From: Streptomonospora alba
GTDB lineage: Bacteria > Actinomycetota > Actinomycetes > Streptosporangiales > Streptosporangiaceae
Assembly (NCBI RefSeq): GCF_000826685.1
Contig: NZ_JROO01000048.1
Location: forward strand, 1-62,864
Length of the DNA: 62,864 nt
Reading direction: 5' to 3'
The position numbers and the translations under genes are program-made. This document shows positions 18,544 through 27,439 of this stretch, piece by piece. How positions within the stretch are numbered: the stretch's first letter is position 1; each line of letters opens with the position of its first letter. The notes under the pieces were generated by a model. That model was not told the DNA's origin, searched no databases, and saw only the letters and a list, made by a program, of their open reading frames with translations.

Positions 18544-20100
18544 TTGGATACGTCGATGCTGGCGTCGATCGCCACATTCGCCGCGTACTTCGTCGTCATG
18601 ATCGCCATCGGTATCGGGGTGTACAACCGGACGAGGTCGCAGGCCGACTTCGTGCTCGGCGGCCGGAGGCTCAACAGCTGGGTCGCCGGGCTGAGCGCCA
18701 ACGCGAGCGACTTCAGCGCGTGGCTCCTGCTGGGTCTTCCCGGCGCCATCTACCTCTCCGGGCTGGGTGAGGCCTGGATCGCCGTGGGGCTGGGTATCGG
18801 CTTCGCCGCGAGCTGGTGGCTGATCGCCGGCCGGCTGCGCGTCTACACCGAGCGCGTCACCGACGCCCGCGGCGGCGGCGACTCCGACTCGCTGACGCTG
18901 TCGTCCTACCTGGAGAACCGCTTCGCCGACCGCAGCGGCGCGCTGCGCCTGGTGTCGGCGGTGCTGATCCTGGTGTTCTACCTCTTCTACGTGGCCTCCG
19001 GGCTCGTGGCCATGGGCGGCCTGTTCAACCAGGTCTTCGGCATGCCCAGCAGCGCCGCGATCATCGTCGGCGTCTCGATCGTCGTGCTCTACACCTTCCT
19101 CGGCGGATTCCTCGCGGTGAGCCTCACCGACGTGCTCCAGGCCGTGATGATGTGGATCGCGCTGCTCATCGTCCCCATCGTGGGCATCATCGCGGTCACC
19201 GCCGACGCCGACCGCGAGGTCGGCGACTTCGCCGACGTGCTCGGCGGCGTCGAGGGCAGCCTGGGCGACGCGCTGGCGCCCATGGTGATCATCTCCGGTC
19301 TGGCGTGGGGCGTGGGCTACCTCGGCCAGCCGCACATCCTCGCCCGGTTCATGGGCATCCGCTCGGCCACCGACGTCCGCAAGGCCGGCGCCATCAGCGT
19401 CACCTGGGCGATCACCGCGATGGTCATGGCGGTGATCCTCGGCTTCACCGGCGCCGTGTACTTCCAGGACCCCCTGGGCGACCCCGAGCAGGTCTTCGCC
19501 CAGCTGATCCAGGCACTGCTCAGCCCGTGGGTCGCCGGTCTGCTGCTCGCGGCGATCCTCGCCGCGGTCATGAGCACCGCCGACTCCCAGCTGCTGGTGG
19601 GCGCCTCGGCCGTCACCGAGGACGGGTTCCGCCTGTTCCTGCGCGGCCGGATGTCGGCCATGGCGCTGGTCTGGACCAGCCGCGCCGCGGTCATCGTGAT
19701 CGCGATCCTGGCCGCCACCATCGCGCTGTCGGGCAACAACACGATCATGGGTCTGGTCAGCTACGCCTGGGCCGGGTTCGGAGCCGGGTTCGGCCCCGTA
19801 ATCCTGCTCTCGCTCTACTGGCGCAACATGAACCGCGCCGCGGCGCTGGCGGGCATGATCGGCGGCGGCGCGACCGCCATCCTGTGGGACGTGCTCGACA
19901 ACGACGGCATCCGCCTCGGCCCGATCGCGGTCGACGCCCTGGAGACGGGCCTGTACGCGATGGTCCCCGCGGTGATCGTCAGCCTGATCGGCATCTTCGT
20001 CTTCCAGTACGCCGGGCGTACGACGACCGAGATGGAGGAGGACTTCGACCGCGTGGAGCGCGAGTTCCGCTCCCCGGGCGCCACCCCCGCGGGGCGCTGA
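18544..20100 (+). CDS. putP: Sodium/proline symporter (PutP, SSS family)
   Basis: 518 residues with about 13 transmembrane segments, as in PutP. Diagnostic stretches are NASDFSAWLLLGLPGAIYLSG, LGYLGQPHILARFMGI-type (here VGYLGQPHILARFMGI) and LAAVMSTADSQLLVGASAVTED, which contain sodium- and proline-site residues in the family. It should import proline with Na+, as nutrient or osmolyte; a BCCT carrier lies ~3 kb away. The start is TTG 18544 with AGGGGAG upstream; ATG 18556 would be the alternative. A strong terminator follows. Confidence 0.9.
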   Translation: MDTSMLASIATFAAYFVVMIAIGIGVYNRTRSQADFVLGGRRLNSWVAGLSANASDFSAWLLLGLPGAIYLSGLGEAWIAVGLGIGFAASWWLIAGRLRVYTERVTDARGGGDSDSLTLSSYLENRFADRSGALRLVSAVLILVFYLFYVASGLVAMGGLFNQVFGMPSSAAIIVGVSIVVLYTFLGGFLAVSLTDVLQAVMMWIALLIVPIVGIIAVTADADREVGDFADVLGGVEGSLGDALAPMVIISGLAWGVGYLGQPHILARFMGIRSATDVRKAGAISVTWAITAMVMAVILGFTGAVYFQDPLGDPEQVFAQLIQALLSPWVAGLLLAAILAAVMSTADSQLLVGASAVTEDGFRLFLRGRMSAMALVWTSRAAVIVIAILAATIALSGNNTIMGLVSYAWAGFGAGFGPVILLSLYWRNMNRAAALAGMIGGGATAILWDVLDNDGIRLGPIAVDALETGLYAMVPAVIVSLIGIFVFQYAGRTTTEMEEDFDRVEREFRSPGATPAGR

Positions 20101-20123
20101 GGCGCCTCACGGCGGCAGCGAAC

Positions 20124-20160
20124 GGCGGCCGCATACGCCCGAGGGGCGTGTGCGGCCGCC
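20124..20160 (+). terminator. 17-bp terminator hairpin downstream of putP
   Basis: 20124-20140 pairs with 20144-20160 with a 3-nt loop and a single G-T wobble. It begins 24 bases past the putP stop. The rest of the 20101-20435 spacer holds nothing I can identify. Confidence 0.75.
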
Positions 20161-20435
20161 GTCGTCTCGTCGGTGCGGCGCGATCGGCGGGGCGCGGCCG
20201 TACTGTTTCGGGCCGGATCTCGGGCTCTACCGATCGTCGGCGCCGCCGTCGTTTCCGCGTCCGCGTCCGGTCACCGGAAACCGCGGATTCGGCCCGGTCG
20301 TAGTGCGCGTGTCGGCATAGTCCCCGCTTGAGCGACGCGCATCCCGTGGCCGGGCGGCGGTGACCGTGCTCACCCTCGGGCCCCGACGACAGCGGGCCTC
20401 TGGCGCGTAACCGGGCGTACCGGTAGAACGGGTGC

Positions 20436-21008
20436 ATGTCCTCCACATCCGCGGATCCGGTCGCCTGGTCGCGGGTCGACGTCTCGGCCGGGCTCGGGGT
20501 CGGCGCCGTGTTCGCCGAGCCCGGAGGGTTCCGTTTGGAGGCAGGCGAGACCGTCGCCGGAGACCAGGGCCGCTTCTCCACCCGGGTCACCGTGCACGCG
20601 GACCTGGCCTGGGTGAGCCGGACCGCGCGGGTGGAGGTGCTCTCCGCCGGAGGCGCGAGCGCCGTCGAGCTGGCACGCCTGGCCGGCGGCTGGTCGGTCG
20701 ACGGGCAGCGGGTCCCCGAACTCGACGGCTGCGTGGACGTGGACGTCGCCGCCACCCCGCTGACCAACACGCTGCCGATCCGCCGGCTGGGGCTCGGCCC
20801 GGGCGAGTACCGCGACGTCTCCGCCGTGTGGATCGACGTGCCGAGTCTGCGCGTGCGGCGCTTGGGGCAGCGCTACACCCGCCTGTACCCGGCCGAGGGC
20901 CGTGAGCGCTACGAGTACCGCGACAGCGCCGACGGCGCGTTCGTGTTCTCGGTGGACCGCGACGGCCTCGTGGTGGACTACGAGGGCTTGGCCGTGCGAA
21001 TGGCCTGA
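20436..21008 (+). CDS. Putative glycolipid-binding family protein (DUF1089)
   Basis: 190 residues, no signal peptide. It reads as the glycolipid-binding/DUF1089 family: FRLEAGETVAGDQGRFSTRV, WSVDGQRVPELDGCVDVDV, TPLTNTLPIRRLGL and the C-terminal RYEYRDSADGAFVFSVDRDGLVVDYEGLAVR are typical. Biochemical function is poorly known even for the family. Start ATG 20436. Convergent with the nucleoside hydrolase gene, with 73 bases between. Confidence 0.8.
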   Translation: MSSTSADPVAWSRVDVSAGLGVGAVFAEPGGFRLEAGETVAGDQGRFSTRVTVHADLAWVSRTARVEVLSAGGASAVELARLAGGWSVDGQRVPELDGCVDVDVAATPLTNTLPIRRLGLGPGEYRDVSAVWIDVPSLRVRRLGQRYTRLYPAEGRERYEYRDSADGAFVFSVDRDGLVVDYEGLAVRMA

Positions 21009-21081
21009 AGCCGCTCGAAGGTGCGGCACCCCCTGGGAGGATGTCGCCGAGCGGACCCGCACCCGTGCCGTGGAAGGGCGG

Positions 21082-22047
21082 CTACAGCCCCGCGATGGGC
21101 CGCTGAGGCTCCACAGGGCGGGCGAGGAGGTTCGTGAGGTAGTCCAGGAATCCGCCGGCGTCGACGTCCTCCACGACCGTGGCGTTGGGCTCCAGGCCGT
21201 GTACGCCCCACGACATCGCCGCGTACCCGCGGGTGATCTCCCCGCTGGTCTCCACGTCGACGTTGTAGCGCCCGCTGGCGCGCACGAGCTCGGGGTGCAG
21301 CAGCAGCGCCGCGGTCAGCGAGTCGGGATGGGTGGTGCCGTCGATGCCGACGCTGCGGTCGAACTCCAGGGTGGGCCCGCAGATGCGGGTGAAGAACCGC
21401 GCCAGCGGCGTGCCCAGCTCCGCGATTCCGGCGAGCGCGGCGGGGCCGAAGACCGCCCGCTCCAGAGTGAGCGGGTGCCAGGGCACCACGACGATCTCGA
21501 AGCCCGCCGCGAAGACCGCTTTGGCGGCTTCGGGGTCCACGTAGAAGTTGAACTCGGCGGCGGGGGTGATGTTGCCGCGGCCGTTGTTGGAGCCGCCCAT
21601 GATGTAGAGGGTCTTGACGTTCGCGGCGAACGCGGGGTCCTTGAGGGCGGCGGAGGCGATGTTGGTCAGCGGGCCGATCGCCACGACCGAGAGTTCGCCT
21701 GCGTGCTCGGCGGCCAGGCGGACGAGCGCGTCCACGCCGTGCTCGTCCTCGGCGGCCCGGTCGGCGTCGTCCATCGACAATCCCCCGACGCCGTCGCCGT
21801 GCACGTTCTCGGCGCCGACCCGGGGCCGCATCAGTGGGCGCCGGCAGCCGGCGTGCACCGGCACCCCGCCCAGCCGCCCGGCGGCGTTGAGGGTGAGGAG
21901 GGCGTTGCGGAGTTGGCGCTCGAAGCCGACGTTGCCCGCCACCATGGTGACGGCCCGCAGGTCCGCCTCCGGGTCGAGCAGTCCTACCAGCAGGGCGACG
22001 CAGTCGTCTTGGGCGGTGTCGGTGTCGATGACGAGCGGGACGGGCAC
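21082..22047 (-). CDS. Inosine-uridine preferring nucleoside hydrolase family protein
   Basis: 321 residues. The calcium-binding Asp cluster near the N-terminus reads IDTDTAQDDCVALLVGL (family consensus DxDPGxDDAxA), and further blocks LSVVAIGPLTNIA, YIMGGSNNGRGN and AEFNFYVDPEAAKAVF are conserved. Expected to hydrolyse a nucleoside to base plus ribose; specificity unknown. GTG start at 22047 with GGGAG at good distance. Upstream, 22249-22262 carries a 13/14 match to a LacI-family (CelR/CebR) box, so sugar- or nucleoside-responsive repression is possible. Confidence 0.85.
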   Translation of the reverse strand: MPVPLVIDTDTAQDDCVALLVGLLDPEADLRAVTMVAGNVGFERQLRNALLTLNAAGRLGGVPVHAGCRRPLMRPRVGAENVHGDGVGGLSMDDADRAAEDEHGVDALVRLAAEHAGELSVVAIGPLTNIASAALKDPAFAANVKTLYIMGGSNNGRGNITPAAEFNFYVDPEAAKAVFAAGFEIVVVPWHPLTLERAVFGPAALAGIAELGTPLARFFTRICGPTLEFDRSVGIDGTTHPDSLTAALLLHPELVRASGRYNVDVETSGEITRGYAAMSWGVHGLEPNATVVEDVDAGGFLDYLTNLLARPVEPQRPIAGL

Positions 22048-22248
22048 GGCGTCTCCCGGAGGTACGGAGTCTGGCGGTTCAGCGGCGACTTCCATTCTCG
22101 GGGATGGCCTCTCCGTCGCCGGATCCACTGCGCGGTACGGAAGCTGACACAAAAGGCGGCGCACTTGTCTGGAGAAGCGAAACCAGGCAAATGACGGATA
22201 GCGGATCGAGTCCGACTTCGGTAAATCTTGAGCTGTCGGACTGCCTCT

Positions 22249-22262
22249 TGGGAGCGCTCCCG
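22249..22262. promoter_or_regulatory. CelR/CebR-like LacI-family operator candidate
   Basis: TGGGAGCGCTCCCG, one mismatch from the palindrome TGGGAGCGCTCCCA that is bound by CelR/CebR regulators and that occurs twice upstream of cel48 in this window. It lies in the 508-base divergent spacer (22048-22555) between the nucleoside hydrolase and the ATPase gene, ~200 bases from the former. No gene is visible in that spacer. Confidence 0.5.
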
Positions 22263-22555
22263 CGTAGACTCGCGGCAGGCCGGGAGGTCGAGTGGTGGCA
22301 ATGGCGCTCACGATCGTCGACCGGCAAAATCTGTATACAATCTGCGGACGAGGTTGTCGGAGGGCCGCTAGTGCGGCAGAATTCGACGATGGATGGTGGT
22401 TCCTCTGGGGCCGGTGAGACTACGTCGCCGCCCGAGGCCGGAGTAAGCGCGGATCCGTTCCCGGCTTATCGGGTGCGACGGTTCCGGTGGCCCGAACGGG
22501 CAGTCGGCGCCTCCCTGCCCGGGGATCGACAAGCACCCTAAGGCGGTGGCCCGAT

Positions 22556-23122
22556 ATGGCCCAGTGCGACGGAGTGGACGACGACGTCGGAATCTATACG
22601 CTGCAGGCGTTCCGCACTTTCCTCGGTGCGCCTGGCGAGTGCCGCGAGGCCCGGCTCTGGGCCCGCACGCGCATGCGCCCGTTTCCCGACGTCGCCGACG
22701 CGGTCGAACTCGTGGTCAGCGAGTTCTTCGGCAACGCCCTCCGGCACAGCGCCTCCGGCGAGCCCGGCGGCACCGTGTTCATCAGTCTCGTCGGCCTGGT
22801 CTCGGGCGCACTGCACCTGGAGGTGCACGACGAGGGCCCCCGCAGCGACGCCCCGCGCACCGCGGCCCGCGTGGTTTCGCCCGACTTCGACCGCCCCGAC
22901 GGTCGAGGGCTCTTCATCGCCGCCGCTCTGACCAAGGAGTGGGGCCGGCTGCCGGCCACCGGCGGGCCCGGCTACGCCGAGCGCGGCTACACCAGCATCT
23001 TCGACACCGGCTGCGAGCCGGACGGCGCCGAGTACTCCGGCCCCATGATCACCTGGGCCGACTTCACCACCGCGGTACGCGCCCCCGCCGGCGTGGGCGC
23101 GCCGCAGCACTCGATGTCCTGA
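22556..23122 (+). CDS. RsbW-like ATP-binding (HATPase_c) protein
   Basis: 188 residues. It carries a single GHKL ATPase domain: N-box ELVVSEFFGNALRHS, G1-like EVHDEGP and G2-like RGLFIAAALTKEWG. Such stand-alone actinobacterial ATPases act as anti-sigma/serine kinase-like proteins, although many lack demonstrated targets. No anti-anti-sigma partner is adjacent. Start ATG 22556; the RBS is weak. Convergent with the BCCT gene. Confidence 0.8.
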   Translation: MAQCDGVDDDVGIYTLQAFRTFLGAPGECREARLWARTRMRPFPDVADAVELVVSEFFGNALRHSASGEPGGTVFISLVGLVSGALHLEVHDEGPRSDAPRTAARVVSPDFDRPDGRGLFIAAALTKEWGRLPATGGPGYAERGYTSIFDTGCEPDGAEYSGPMITWADFTTAVRAPAGVGAPQHSMS

Positions 23123-23247
23123 CGACCGTCCCGGGCGGCCGCCCCCGCACGCACCCGCGCCCCCGTACGCCGCCCGCATGCGCGCTCCCGCGGTGTCCTC
23201 GCGACCTTCCACCGGTCGAGGGCCGGAGTCGCCGCGCCGGCCGAGCG

Positions 23248-24801
23248 TCAGGCCGTGATCTCCGGACTGCGGGGCTGTCGGCAGTCCTTGGCCAGCGCCT
23301 GCATCAGCGCGATCATCATCAGAAAGCCCATCACGAAGAACGGCAGGCCGACCACGATGATGACCGTGGTGAGTGCGTCCAGCCCGCCCTGGCCGGTGGC
23401 CGCGAGCAGGGTGGCCGCCACGACGCCCTCGGTCACGGCCCAGAACACCCGCTGGCGGACGGGACCGGCCTTCTCGGTTCCCGAGCAGAGCATGTCGATC
23501 ACCAGCGAAGCGGAGTCCGAGGACGTCGTGAAGAAGATCGCCACGATCACCACGGCCAGGCCGGAGATCAGCGTGGTCAGCGGGTAGTTCTCCAGGAACG
23601 CGAAGAGCGCGCCGGGGATGTCCCCCTGATCGACCACCTCGCGCACCAGCCCGCCGGGGCCGTTCATCTGGATGTCGAAGGCCGAGAGTCCGAAGACGCT
23701 GAACCAGATGATGGTGAAGGCCGTGGGCAGACCGAGCACGCCGAAGACGAACTGGCGCAGTGTGCGTCCTTTGGAGATGCGCGCGATGAAGATGCCCACG
23801 AACGGCGACCAGGTGATCGTCCACGCCCAGTAGAAGACGGTCCAGTCGCCCTGCCAGCCGCTGTGGCCGAAGGTGTCGTTCCAGAACGACAGCGGGACCA
23901 GCCAGCTGGCGTAGATGCCGACGCTCTCGATGACGCCCCGGATCAGGAACAGCGGCGCCCCGGTGGCGATGATGAACAGCAGCAGTCCGACCGCCAGCAG
24001 GATGTTGACGTTGGACAGCCGCCGCACGCCCCGGTCGAGGCCGAGGGACACCGACGTGACGGCGACGGCGGTGATCACCCCGATGATGATCACCTGCATG
24101 GTCTTGGACTCCGCCGTGCCGAAGAGGGCGGACAGTCCGCTGTTGATCTGCAGGGTGCCCAGGCCCAGCGATACCGCGACGCCGAACAGGGTGCCCATGA
24201 CCGCCGTGATGTCGATGATCCGCCCGATCGGGCCGTTGATCTGGTCGCCGAGGAAGGGGTGGAAGATGGAACTCACCCGCACCGGCAGCCCGCGCTTGTA
24301 GATGAAGTAGGCGAACGCCAGCGCGGGCAGGCAGAAGATCGTCCAGGTGTGCAGACCGAAGTGGTACAGCGTGTAGCCCATGGCCTGCTCGGCGGCCGCG
24401 ACCGACTGCGGATCGGCGTTGCCCTGCGGCGGGTTGGCGAAGTGGCTGATGGGCTCGGCGACGCCCCAGAACATCAGGATGGTGCCGATGCCCGCCGCGA
24501 ACAGCATGGCGAACCACGACAGGGTGCTGTATTCGGGCTGTTCGTCGCTGGCGCCCAGCCGCACGCGGCCGTACCGGGTAAGGCCCAGCGCGACGAGGAA
24601 GATGAGAAACGTCGTGACGCCCAGGATGTAGAACCAGCCGAGATTGGTGAGGATCCACGCCGACGCGCCGCCGAACAGGGCGTCGATGGTGTCGGTGAAC
24701 ACGATCGACGCGACGACGAACACCACCGTCAAACCCGCGGAAATCGAAAAGATGAACGGGTTCGTATCGAGCCCGAGCCTGCGGCTGAGATTCTGGAGCA
24801 T
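23248..24801 (-). CDS. BCCT-family betaine/carnitine/choline-type transporter
   Basis: 517 residues with about 12 transmembrane helices. Family signatures are MLFAAGIGTILMFWGVAEP (TM3 glycine-rich stretch) and DWTVFYWAWTITWSPFVGIFIARISKGR (aromatic box helix and following loop). Expected to import a quaternary-ammonium osmoprotectant. The TM3 stretch reads AGIGTI, not the AGMGIG of BetP, so substrate or coupling ion may differ. Start ATG 24801 with AAAGGAAAA upstream. No accessory regulatory C-terminal extension is apparent. Confidence 0.9.
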   Translation of the reverse strand: MLQNLSRRLGLDTNPFIFSISAGLTVVFVVASIVFTDTIDALFGGASAWILTNLGWFYILGVTTFLIFLVALGLTRYGRVRLGASDEQPEYSTLSWFAMLFAAGIGTILMFWGVAEPISHFANPPQGNADPQSVAAAEQAMGYTLYHFGLHTWTIFCLPALAFAYFIYKRGLPVRVSSIFHPFLGDQINGPIGRIIDITAVMGTLFGVAVSLGLGTLQINSGLSALFGTAESKTMQVIIIGVITAVAVTSVSLGLDRGVRRLSNVNILLAVGLLLFIIATGAPLFLIRGVIESVGIYASWLVPLSFWNDTFGHSGWQGDWTVFYWAWTITWSPFVGIFIARISKGRTLRQFVFGVLGLPTAFTIIWFSVFGLSAFDIQMNGPGGLVREVVDQGDIPGALFAFLENYPLTTLISGLAVVIVAIFFTTSSDSASLVIDMLCSGTEKAGPVRQRVFWAVTEGVVAATLLAATGQGGLDALTTVIIVVGLPFFVMGFLMMIALMQALAKDCRQPRSPEITA

Positions 24802-25435
24802 CGGATTTTCCTTTCACCTGGCCGCCGGTGGGCGCCGTCGTTCCCGCGCCGTGTGACCAGTGCGGACGGGGGGCCGGCACGCATCGCACCGGCCTGTCGG
24901 CGCCGGTCCTCGCGTGCGTCCGACTGAGATCATGGCATATCAGCGGCGGGCGGGCGGGGCGTGTCCACAGCCCGCGCGTCGATTCGGACGCACCGTTCGG
25001 GGTGGAATCCGATGAACGGCGGTAAACGGTGGTCTTCAGGCTCGCCGTACGTACCGCGATCCGCCTTCCGAACACCCTGTCGACGAAGGTTGCGTCCGTC
25101 CGTCCGCCCTAGGCCACGGGCCTCAATTCGGACACTTCACTACGAAGTATGCTCTTTTTGGGTTTTTGTTAGTGGAAACACGTGCCCGTGTAGGGCCGTT
25201 GATAACTCCGCGAACCTCCCGAATCTCGCGGCGGTCGGCCTCCGCGGCGCCCGGCGCCCGGCGTATCGGGGCCCCACGGCACCGCCCGCGCCGATCCGGC
25301 CGCCGTCCCCCTGCGCCCGCGCGTCCCCCAGAGCGCACGACCGGGGAGCGCTCTCGCGCGTCTGTGCAGGCCACCCCCTGAATTCACCGTGTTCACCCCC
25401 TGCCGCGGCGGGCGTCGCGATGGGATCATGGGGGC
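24802..25435. other. Divergent intergenic region, no gene seen
   Basis: 634 bases between the BCCT gene and the DUF2625 gene. A locally T-rich patch at about 25145-25175 stands out from the GC background and is a plausible promoter area. The small inverted repeat ACACGTGCCCGTGT lies at its right edge. I found no recognisable RNA. Confidence 0.4.
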
Positions 25436-26191
25436 ATGCGAGCCCTCAGTGAGCTCGTCGACGTCGACGAGTCCGCCTGGCCCGCGCTGCAGGAGGAGTT
25501 CGCGCGCAGCGGCGTGCCCGTTCGCGTGCTGCCCGCCGAACGGCCCCGCCGCGGGCGCTCGTGCCTGCTGCAGCTGCAGCTCACCGTCCGCTCCGCCCTT
25601 GGAGCCGTCGCGCTGCACTCCGGCGGGCTGCTGGTGGACTCCGGATGGGTGCGGATCTTCGGCGGAGCGGGTCCCGACGCCCACGACGCCCTGCCCAGCC
25701 TGGCGCGTGTCAACGGCTTCCCCGCCGATCCCGAACCCGGCTGGCGGCCCGAGGGCGGCCTCGTCGTGGCGCACGACGTGCTCGGCGGCGTGTTCGCGAT
25801 CAACGGCCCCGAGGCCGAGGGCCTGGGCCGTCCCGGCGACCCCGGTGAGATCGCCTATTTCGGCCCCGACACGCTGGAGTGGGAGCCGCTGGAGGTCGGC
25901 CACGGCGCGTGGCTGTCGTGGGTGCTGGGGGGCGGGCTGGAGCACTTCTACCGCGGCCTGCGCTGGCCCGGCTGGCGCGAGGAGGTCGTCGGTGTGGCGC
26001 CGTCCCACGGAATCGTGGTGGAGCCGTGCCTGTGGTCGGCCCACGCGCAGGGCGGCATCGCCGACGCCTGCCGCCGGCCCGTCCCGACCGCCGAGCTGGT
26101 CGGTCTGTATCGCAGCGAGACCGCCCGCCTCGGCCTGGCCGGTCCCGGTTTCCTCGGCCATCACGCCGACGGGCGTCCCCCGCCGGATTGA
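25436..26191 (+). CDS. DUF2625 family protein
   Basis: 251 residues, soluble. It begins MRALSELVDVDESAWPALQEE, a typical DUF2625 opening, and retains SGGLLVDSGWVRIFGG, GGLVVAHDVLGGVFAING and YFGPDTLEWEPLEVGHGAWL. The family's function is unknown. Start ATG 25436. It stands alone between two long spacers. Confidence 0.85.
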   Translation: MRALSELVDVDESAWPALQEEFARSGVPVRVLPAERPRRGRSCLLQLQLTVRSALGAVALHSGGLLVDSGWVRIFGGAGPDAHDALPSLARVNGFPADPEPGWRPEGGLVVAHDVLGGVFAINGPEAEGLGRPGDPGEIAYFGPDTLEWEPLEVGHGAWLSWVLGGGLEHFYRGLRWPGWREEVVGVAPSHGIVVEPCLWSAHAQGGIADACRRPVPTAELVGLYRSETARLGLAGPGFLGHHADGRPPPD

Positions 26192-26794
26192 GGTGGGGGC
26201 GGCAGTCACCGTGTGTGGCGGTCGCTGATCAGTGGAGGCACTTGCGGTGTCGCCGCTGCATCACGGAGGGCGACCGCGTGTCCTGCGTGTGGACCGCCGG
26301 GACGCGTCCGGCGGGCAGGCGGATCCGTCGAGGCCGGGGCTCCGCAGCGCTTATCCCCGCGGTTCTCCGGACCACGGAAATCGGATGTTCGCGGCAAACC
26401 GGCTGAAAGCGCGTGGCGCTGAGGGTGAATACCCGATACTTTCGGTAAAAATACGAACGGTGATCAAGGTATGGTATGCGTTGAATGCATTCCGTGACCG
26501 TATTCTCCTGCGAAGAACCGCGTGAGCGCTCTTGCAGGTGGCAGCGCGGATGTCCAGCGGCCGACGGCATCGGCCAATCGGTCCGAGGTCCCGAATCGGG
26601 ACGAAGCACCGGAAGTCAATGCCGATTATCCTGCGCGCGTGCACCCGCGCGAGGGTGCGGAAGTCCGCTATGAGCACGGAAAACACCCACAATCGGGACA
26701 TGCTTTGACGATTCGGTAACGGCCTCTGTAGTCTTCCTCACCGAGTTCTCTCGCGCATCTCCTTCCCTCCCCTTACTCCTTTGAGGTGCCCATC
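26192..26794. other. Upstream region of the globin genes
   Basis: About 600 bases without a convincing gene. The part from ~26420 to 26520 is much less GC-rich than its surroundings and contains the 10-bp palindrome GAATGCATTC (26483-26492). It is a candidate promoter/operator area for the globin gene starting ~300 bases later. Confidence 0.35.
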
Positions 26795-27193
26795 GTGACG
26801 AACGATTCCGTCAGCATCTACGAGCGCATCGGCGGCCACGAGGCGATTGCCGCCGTGGTCGACGACCTGTACGTGCGCATTATGGACGACCCGCAGTTGG
26901 AAGGTTTCTTCACCGGATCCAACCTGGCCAAGCTCAAGGGCCGCCAGGTCGAGTTCTTCAGCGCCGCACTCGGGGGCCCGAACGTCTACGACGGCGGCGC
27001 CATGGACGAGGTCCACCGCGGTCGCGGTATCGAGCAGCACCACTTCGACCTGGTCGCCGATCACCTCGTCGCGTCGCTGAAGGGTGCCGGTGTGCCCGCC
27101 GACACCGTCGACGAGATCATCGGGGTCGTCGCGCCCCTGTCCCACGACATCGTCGGAGGATCGAGCAAGACGCCCTCTGCCGCGGCCGACTGA
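26795..27193 (+). CDS. glbN: Truncated haemoglobin, group I (GlbN)
   Basis: 132 residues, a 2/2 globin. IYERIGGHEAIAAVVDDLYVRI holds the B10 tyrosine; the F-helix stretch IEQHHFDLVADHL holds the proximal histidine. The VHRGRGI element is typical of group I. In mycobacteria such proteins oxidise NO to nitrate or bind O2. The GTG at 26795 has GAGGTG six bases upstream; GTG 26786 is the other candidate. It precedes a flavohaemoprotein gene by 246 bases, which supports an NO/oxygen role. Confidence 0.88.
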   Translation: MTNDSVSIYERIGGHEAIAAVVDDLYVRIMDDPQLEGFFTGSNLAKLKGRQVEFFSAALGGPNVYDGGAMDEVHRGRGIEQHHFDLVADHLVASLKGAGVPADTVDEIIGVVAPLSHDIVGGSSKTPSAAAD

Positions 27194-27439
27194 GCCGCGC
27201 CCAGTATGGACACTCCCAGCGGCGGCCCTCCACCACTGCGGTGCCGCCCTGCGGAGGCCCGAGCGCACCACGGCCGGGCACCGCGCCGTTCCGCGCCCGC
27301 GGACCCGCGCGCCGCCACGGCATGCGGTGCCGGTCGGCGCAGGTGCGCTGACCACTTCTGCAACATGCCCCGAGTCCCGCCGGCGCGTGCCCGAACCGGA
27401 CACGCCGGTCGCCGGGTGCACTCCGTAAGGATCTGATAC

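Noticed and set aside
25341-25360. GGGGAGCGCTCTCG as a third CelR-like site before DUF2625
   Set aside because: Three mismatches from the palindrome; too weak to claim given the GC-rich background.
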